This document shows, piece by piece, positions 56,701 through 64,000 of a stretch of DNA of 64,000 nt. Source of the stretch: Paramacrobiotus metropolitanus (taxonomy: Eukaryota; Tardigrada; Eutardigrada; Parachela; Macrobiotidae). The position numbers were made by a program, and so were the translations under genes. The notes beneath the pieces were generated by a model. It was not told where the DNA came from. It was given only the letters and a program-made list of their open reading frames with translations, and did not search any database. Where the stretch lies: positions 372,001 through 436,000 of the forward strand of contig NW_026570223.1 in assembly GCF_019649055.1 (NCBI RefSeq), given 5' to 3'. Each line of letters opens with the position of its first letter. The stretch's first letter is position 1.

Positions 56701-59700
56701 TATTAACACAAATGCGTTTGCAGAGCCGGCATGGAAATGTACACGGAGAGACTGAGCAATTCTTTCCTTAATCTTCCCTTTATCAAAGCTGTCGAGTAAG
56801 TACGCCTTCAACAATAGATTTTCTTGCTGCATGAAATTGGTTTTTTTTTTGCAGAATCTGCTGTGAGCGCTTGCATATTCTTCTCTTTGCTGTCTCCATT
56901 GAAACGGCCGGTAACGAACTCAGCCAGGTCATCGTTAATCCCCATCCCAGCTACGTTATTCGTACCGGCGCCAGTGGCTGCTTTGTTGCTGATTCAGCGC
57001 AGCAAGTGCAACGGTAAATGCAGACTGCGCGCTTGCCCAGTCAAGATACAATCACTTAATATTACGTGCTAAACAACCTACTAGCTGCTCTTGCAATGCA
57101 GATCAACATATTCCTTACGTAAAACTCGACTTGAAAAATAATAAGATTTCAATAAACACCACTATTGCTATCTTGATGTGCAGGGAACAGTACTTCATTG
57201 AAATATCGAAAATATCGTGTATTTTTGTTATGTACTGTTAAATACAGTTTGTAGACAGTATTCACAAACAGCGCTATTTTATATAAATGTTTTGTGGAGA
57301 AGGGGAATTTTTACTTAAGGGTTCTCTACTACTGCTCCATGTGTCACGCCGATGTTGCGGATCCCGACGCTATCAAGCCGTGCCAGTGCGAACACATTCA
57401 GACAAAAGGTACACAGCACAGTGTTTTTGTAAGCGGTTGTGTGCTGTACAACCGTACAAGTAACATAGTGTTAGTATAGTCAATACTTAATAGTTAATAC
57501 TCCATAAAATTGGGAATGCCAGCAAATTCTTTTCCAGCAATTCATTAGCTAAGGTTAGATATTAATTTTATCGTTACCTTCCTGTAAACGTGATGTATGA
57601 GCTTGTCTCTTGAAGAGCGTGCAGGCAGTAAAAAGCTCTCCGTTGACGACCACCGGCGTGGTTCCAAACTGTACAAACGACGCGGCACACGGATCGGCAA
57701 ACGGTTAGTACCCAATGGATTAACCAAAAACATTGCTGCCGAAAAGGCCTATGGTTCGGAACGGCTGGAGGATGCGGAGACATCCATGACGAACTACAAC
57801 CTCGGCATCGTCTACGTCGACGACGAGGATGAACCTATTATCGACGAAGAAGCCCCGGTCGTCAGCAGCAGTTCAGAACTGGAATTCTCGTCCTTTGAGG
57901 AAAAAATTGTCTATTATATGCGCAACTTTGGCAGTCTGTAAGGAGTTCCTCGTGTGCCGTATACGTTGCCCTTAACACATTGCATGTACAACATAATATT
58001 ATACTCTATGAGACAATTAACGTATTAGACAATAGGTACGACTTGTACTTAGACTTAAGAGTTGTAATTTTTCGGCAGAGAGCACTGGGAGCGAGCGCGC
58101 AACACATCGCATACTCCCGATGCTTCTAAGGAAGAACTGAGTCAGTTAATGGAATACAGTGAGGAGCCGCGTTTCGACTCTACTGGCATGTTCTGGTGGT
58201 GTCCGCCGCGAGCTTTTACCTCGGAAGTCATTGTTAGTATGCTCTCCATGTCTGATGGTCCTAAGTGAATAATTACTTGAACAAGACAGTTTTGCCAAAA
58301 CAGCCGGTAAACGTCCGGGGGTATGTGTGAAACAAAAGTTGAATTGATTTATTTGTTGGTAGAACCGTTTTGAGGCGGCCCAGCTCAACTTCCATAACCA
58401 CGTCGTCATTATCGTCTTCGCCGACGAGGACTCCACACTGATGGGCCTGAACAACTTGATCATGCCGTTGCGCTGTAGTAACGTCCCATATGACGCACTG
58501 CCGCACGTGGTCATTCTCGGTAATCCCAAATTCTTGATCCATGAGTGGCCAGCTATTATCAACTTTCCCAAGATCACCGTTGTCAAGGTAGGGTTGCTCT
58601 TATGATTATGTTGTTCTGATTTAATAATAAAAATTACGTATTGCAACTGTTTTGGCGCTTTCTCCTAGATTCACCATTTGAGCCGCGCAGACCTTCGTGC
58701 CGTCAACATCGACCAGTGCCGACAGTGTGTACTGCTGTCGGCAGCGCTTAGTCGTGGCCATGATGACATGTAAGAACTTAGAACATTTTAAGCATTGCAG
58801 GGAATGGACGTCCTTTATAAACAGATATTCAGATCTCGAAGAAAATTGTTCTACCGGAATACGGAATTTTAGTAGTCTTGCAGTTCCTTTTGCTCGACAC
58901 GTTTGAGCTTCCTTTCCTTGATACACACAGATACAGTCTACTTCATTTCCTTAAGCACTGATAACCAGGGAAAGTATTTACCAATAAATTTGTGTACACA
59001 GGCTCCTCGCCGACATCGACCCGATTCTGACGACGCTAACCATCAAAGCCATGCCGTTTGGCGACAGTTCGCTGCCTAGCCAGCTGGCCGAAACAGCGCC
59101 CATCTTTAAGGCGAATAAGTCCACAGGCCAGCCCAGCCCGTATCGCAGCCGCGCGTCCAGCAATTACCTGCTTGCCAAAGGTGATTCGTTGATAGCCTAA
59201 TTATGACCATTCCTGTGCCAGTCATTGACACGATACCCTGATAAGCTACGAATCTCATCAACCACAAAAATTAATCATTCTCAAAACTGCGTTAACCGGC
59301 ATTCTTTAACTCCTAAGACCAAATGGCGGCCAACCAGTCGGCGCTGCGTAACCGGCGCTCCTTAGCACCATCCAACAGCGACCTGCCCAACAATCATCCG
59401 CTGGGCAACCCCCGCTCGCCATCCAATCTGAACCGGTCCTCCTTCGAAGTGCCGGTGAATTTCCGTGGGGTGGAACACGGATGGTCTATTCCCATCCTGA
59501 CCGAATTGGGTACGAAGTCCTGCATGTGTAAAAAATCCCGGCGATCACGCTTAATTGCTCGAGGTTGATGGTTTTAGTGCATGACTCCAACGTGCAGTTT
59601 GTCGATCAGGAAGACGATGATATCAACGACTTCTTCATGGCGGAACCGTTTGTCTGTGGACAGGCTTTTACTACCAGTGTTTTGCAGGCGCTTATGGTGT

Positions 59701-60381
59701 CGGTAAGGAATAGTACTGTAATCTGACGTTGTTTTATTTTTCCATTTTATTGTTACTTCAAACATTTATGCAGTCAATTAAAATTTAAAGTAATCCTGAA
59801 CGTAACAATTGTCAATAGCGGCGAGTGGAAGTATAATACGCTTTGTGTGCACAGACATTCTTCAATCCCTACACACTGTCCATCATACGTTCGCTGATCT
59901 TTGGCGGTGTGACACCGGAACTGGAGCAGATCCTGGCCGAGGGTACTGGTCTCATTGGTGGACCGCATCTGTCGCAGGTTAATCCACATCCCGACCGCTG
60001 CCGGGTGGATCAAATATCTTTGGAAGACTATCGCTTTGCGCGGCACATGGTAATGCCCCCATACTAAAATGGTTAAGCTTACTCGCTAATGAATAATGTG
60101 CTCTTATTTATTGAACGAACAAGCGGCGCGTGGTGATTAACCGTTAAAAAACATTCTACCATTAACGATTGTATCTTAAACAGAGAGGCACTTATGGGGA
60201 TCTGTTCTTCGACGCCCTGCGCAACTACAGCATGATCTGTCTGGGCCTGTACCGCCGCATCCAGCCCGAAGGTACCGGACCGCGTTCCGCCCGCCGCTAC
60301 GTCATCACCAATCCACCCATCGACTTCCCGCTGGTGCGCGATGATAAGGTCTTTGTTATTGCACGTTTACGCTGGTCCTAG
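53778..60381 (+). CDS. Slo1/BK-type potassium channel alpha subunit with an altered selectivity filter (about 25 exons, about 1210 aa)
   Basis: Slo1 channels open to voltage and Ca2+. Exons from 53778-53803 to 60184-60381 join in phase. S0: [21 protein letters not shown]1: [17 protein letters not shown]3: [14 protein letters not shown]4: [13 protein letters not shown]. The pore exon 55362-55532 reads [22 protein letters not shown]1 ([33 protein letters not shown]), RCK2 ([22 protein letters not shown]) and the calcium bowl ([15 protein letters not shown]) are present, and the end [13 protein letters not shown] matches Slo1. Two departures stand out: the filter TVGYGD is TIGGSE (residues about 297-302), and the S6 glycine pair is lost ([14 protein letters not shown]). 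The voltage-sensor arginines are partly replaced. Length and the remaining motifs are normal. The exon after 57408 could start at 57616 or 57625. Poly(A) signal AATAAA near 60519. Confidence 0.93.
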
Positions 60382-63300
60382 TCGAGAACCAGCCGCTAGC
60401 GTAGCGCCTGGCGTCGCTCTATTTGCGATGGCGCTTTCATTGCTTCTTAAATTCATCTGTGTTTATGTGCGCTCCACCGATTTTAGCCAGTTTATTGATA
60501 AATAATATTGTAAAGGTTAATAAAAGGCATCCTATGCCTCGATTAAAAAGGTCACGCATTTTAGCGCTTGGAAATAAATTGGCATTACACGTTGCATAAT
60601 GTACTTTGTTATTCAGTTATGTATTTTTGTCGTCACAACCAGGGTATGAACAGACGATGTGAACAATGACTATGTCCTTATTTCACTAGACAGGCATAAG
60701 TATTTACCCAAATATAAATCGTAACAGTTTGCAGTGATTAACCGAGCCAACTTAGCGGCTAATCAGCCATATGTGAGCGGGATAAACTATCCTCATAAAT
60801 AAAGCCTTGACCACTGTTAATTAGCGCTCCCTGACACTCGCACCGTGTAACCTAACCTGACTGCGCGTTATCCATTCCTTAATCATCAAACACCGTCAAC
60901 TGGACACACTAGCCAAACAGTCCTCCTTACATGGTAAAAAGCCCGTAGCCACTTGGTGGGATTAACATTGACCGCGCTGTTTACCGTCGGCATTACACAT
61001 TGCCCTTCCCTTATGGTGGATGAACAATATCGGGAGTTATGTTGACATTGACAGCGCGCAGAGAGTGCTTCGGCGTCGCTGCCGATCATCCCCGTCCATT
61101 CTCCACAGGATTCACATAATACACGTACACACAGGTAGAAAGAGAAAGCTGACTGTCAGTGTCATCGTCTGATGGAAAGTTAAGACTTGTATATGCCGGT
61201 GTTTGCCAGCGGAAACTTGAATAAATCGTCACCACTTATCCTTGTCTGTTTTAGTGGGACCGTGTGTAAGTAGCACCGGCTGACACAGCAGTATCCGCTC
61301 GTGTTTTATCAACAGTACAGCCAGTACAGAATAAACAAAAGGTGACCTTTTCATAGAATAGCATAAGTGAAGTTTTCGTTTTATTACAACGTTTTTACTG
61401 TGAAAAATTTCGATTGAGCGGTAGTATCCATTGATACATGTATGACTGTATACTGCATGTTGTTTATTATAATTATATGTAAGCAGCTGTCTGTATGACC
61501 CATTTATTTAATTTTTCATTTTTTTTATGGTTCCGCAAGCCACAATTAATTTTTAAATAAGTGTTAATTATCTTTGCAGCACAAGCATTATCTCTTGTGC
61601 AATTAAGTACAGAGTAATTCATTAAAGTTTTTATTGTATGTTTTGACTTAAGAAAACTGTTGATTACCGGTTTTCTTAATGTACAGGACTTGACATGTCC
61701 GCTTTAGAAAGACTCCAATGAGAATAAATTACTTAATTCCCATTGTGTTTTGATTGCGCATCACAGACCAAAGAAATTCAATGTTAAATACTTGATATGT
61801 TTGCCACTTATGTCTAGCGATACAAATTCAGCCGGGTCTGATCCGATGCGGAATGTTGCACTGTATACATTTCCCTCCTAAACACCGGTACACAACGAAT
61901 GTATGATGATTGTACTACTGTATCCGAGTGGCCTGGCGTAAGCGGTGATGTTGTTTGAAGAGGTATTGCATGTCTATGCAATCATTATTGAATGAACTGG
62001 TTATCATTTACCTGTAATATATACAGGTATCTTTCTATACAGTCGTACATTATGCAGGCAAAGGGAACATCAGTGTCGTCGTTTGGCTGCCCACTTTCCA
62101 CGTTAGACGCAGCCAATCGTCTTCACAATGACCCAAGCTATCGCTATTCCACTAACATTTACATTTTTCACACTAACCGGCCAAACCACTACGCTCCGCT
62201 GCCAGCTAACACTGTATAATCATTCCATTTTCTAAATCAATCGTTCTGCCATGCTTAACTGCCAATGGAATTTGTTGTTGCAGTCGTAGCGACTACAAAG
62301 CACTGAAAAACATCGGCAACTATGCTCTTAAGACAGTTTTCTTGTGACTGTTTCAAAGCGTAGCAAAATACTTGATAACGATCTATCTAATTCTACTTGA
62401 AAGGCAATTCTTTCTAATTTTAATTTCGGCAACCACTTCAGAGATTACGGGACGTAAATAATTAATTTGTTGAAACCAGCCGGTAATTTTATTAGCAATT
62501 GTATATGCAAAATTTGTTACAGCATTCTCCATTAACTTTAAGCGTAAATGTTGTTGGCACGGTGCAACTTTAGTTTGGTGCTACAACTTCCAGTAGTACT
62601 TCCAATAGTTCCTTCCAATAGCATTAAATTTAGCAACCGAAATTTTGCTAGCCAAAATTGTACTTGCCTTTCGTAAACCGTCATCTGTAAATTGATGGTG
62701 CAATTTCTGGAATATTATTGATGGAAACAAATTTCATAAACATATGCGTTGCTCGGCCGGTTAATTATGTACATATTGTAGTCCTACTGCATACGCGCAC
62801 AGGTAGGCAGCAGTACCAAGTCAACCTTGAGTGGCAACGGGGACTGTTTAGATGGCTGTTGGGAATTATCTATCGCAGTCAGCTCATAGCGCAGCACTTG
62901 ACTGCAACGCATCCATTGAGATTGTATTACTAGAAATTCTTCCAATCGTTCAGGTCGTTGCATGTATTAGGCTCGCCGACGGCGGGGATACAATTACTCA
63001 AGCCGGCTTTTCCGCTTAATTCAAGAGCCCGCCGAATAGCATGTCGACCGTTAATTCTCCAAATATGCACGCTTGTCGTCAGTCATCCGTTGTATATTAT
63101 TCTGTTGGCTATTCTCTTGTATGGATTTAAGCGCCCTAATGTACGGCATCTGTAACATTGCATTGTGTAACAAAATACGAGCACTGGAATCATCGGAGTC
63201 GATTGCCAGACCGGTAGTAATTATGAAGAGTTCACGAAGAAAAAGTCAGTTCAGTTACTGTATATCTATTTCCTGCGTTTCAGATTTAAGAAATTAAGCA

Positions 63301-63816
63301 GCCAGAGTCGTTAGCTAATTTGCCACTGCGTTAACTTCTCAAAGAAAACGCATCTGTTTAAATATTTTATAAACAAAAAATTAAGGTTTTGGCCAGATTC
63401 TTCATAAGTATATACGCATAACGAAAACTGGTACGCCAGATTTTTTGCTTTGTGGCTGCGCTACTTTTACTCTATCTTTGTAAGCCTATATGTATGCTCA
63501 TGCACACTGCAGCACACATATGATATACATTTTCGTCAGCATTTTATTTCAACTGACGCAACCAGTTCGCTACAGTTTCAGTTTACACAAAGTGGAAAAG
63601 GAAAATTAATGACAGTGAATGTTTTCCCCGCTACATCCACACAAATGTTTGACAATCGGCCAGTAATGGGCCAATAATGCGACACTGATGGATGACGCGG
63701 CAAGCAGCCTAACGGCAACAATACACAAACACACACACACAATCAACCAACGACATATGTGCACACTCTCCGGTTTCCCTTGTCAGAGATACATCCCGTC
63801 CCCGCAAAAGGAGGAT
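60382..63816. other. Long intergenic stretch
   Basis: Begins with the channel 3' end, then AT-rich DNA. The frames at 62718-62933, 62958-63297 and 63450-63677 have no coding features. A CA-repeat run (about 63725-63742) is the only simple repeat noted. It may hold 3' untranslated and regulatory DNA of the right-edge gene. Confidence 0.35.
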
Positions 63817-64000
63817 TTACTTCCCCAACAGATTATAACCATGATGCAATCCCGCTGCGGCGGCGGCTGCTGCCGGGGAAGACATCCCGTAACCCGGCAT
63901 CTGATGAGCGATGGCCAAATGTTGGCTCATGTCGGCGGAATGGACGTTGGATAATATTTGCGCGGCGGCAGCAGCGGCGGCCGACGGCGGGAACAGCACA
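63817..64000 (-). CDS. 3' end of an alanine-rich protein gene (partial, runs off the window)
   Basis: The frame enters from the right edge and ends TAA at 63817. It reads SAAAAAAAQILSNVHSAD, then AHQMPGYGMSSPAAAAAAAG and HHGYNLLGK. Poly-Ala runs with His and Met-Pro-Gly stretches are common in the C-terminal parts of developmental transcription factors, but no DNA-binding domain lies inside the window, so the family cannot be named. The codon bias (GCC/GCG Ala) supports real coding. Confidence 0.55.
   Translation of the reverse strand, partial: VLFPPSAAAAAAAQILSNVHSADMSQHLAIAHQMPGYGMSSPAAAAAAAGLHHGYNLLGK

Overview
The window is nuclear DNA from an animal. Genes are split by many short GT-AG introns (often 50-100 bp), and the proteins are metazoan: a receptor guanylyl cyclase, rhodopsin-type GPCRs, a p55-type MAGUK, a multi-MAM protein, a BTB-BACK protein, an F-box protein and a Slo1/BK-type potassium channel. 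A small compact-intron invertebrate fits best. A tardigrade is my best guess, but nothing here proves it.

Layout. 0.7-1.4 kb (+): a small secreted eight-cysteine protein. 2.1 kb (+): an intron-containing tRNA-Tyr. 2.7-7.4 kb (-): a natriuretic-peptide-receptor-like guanylyl cyclase with a degraded kinase-homology domain and an altered metal site. 7.9-10.1 kb: a 2.15 kb non-autonomous, Mutator-like DNA transposon with about 110 bp inverted ends, a 10 bp target duplication and two inverted internal satellite arrays. 11.8-13.0 kb (+): a secreted leucine-rich-repeat protein. 15.8-17.0 and 20.2-21.5 kb (+): two tandem paralogous GPCRs. 22.4-25.2 kb (-): a coiled-coil/F-box protein. 26.5-27.9 kb (-): a small secreted, prohormone-like protein. 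28.7-30.3 kb (-): an Asn/Gln/Gly-rich secreted protein and the terminal exon of a probable relative. 32.6-33.5 kb (-): another small secreted protein. 35.1-35.6 kb (+): a Pro/Thr-rich secreted protein with Trp clusters. 37.5-41.9 kb (+): a Varicose/MPP2/MPP6-like MAGUK. 42.4-45.6 kb (+): a four-MAM-domain secreted protein. 46.4-48.4 kb (+): a BTB-BACK protein with an unusual C-terminus. 48.5-53.0 kb (-): a complete tyrosine-recombinase retrotransposon (Ngaro/DIRS order) with split direct repeats and open gag, RT-RNase H and recombinase frames. 53.8-60.4 kb (+): a full-length Slo1-like channel in which the GYGD selectivity filter reads GGSE. The right edge (-) holds the end of an alanine-rich protein that continues outside the window.

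The genes do not form an operon or a single pathway. Several concern membrane signalling (cyclase receptor, GPCRs, BK-like channel, junctional MAGUK) and several are small secreted products. Gene models were joined by hand: adjoining exons were accepted where splice sites, reading phase and protein-family alignment all agreed. The weak joins are named in the entries.
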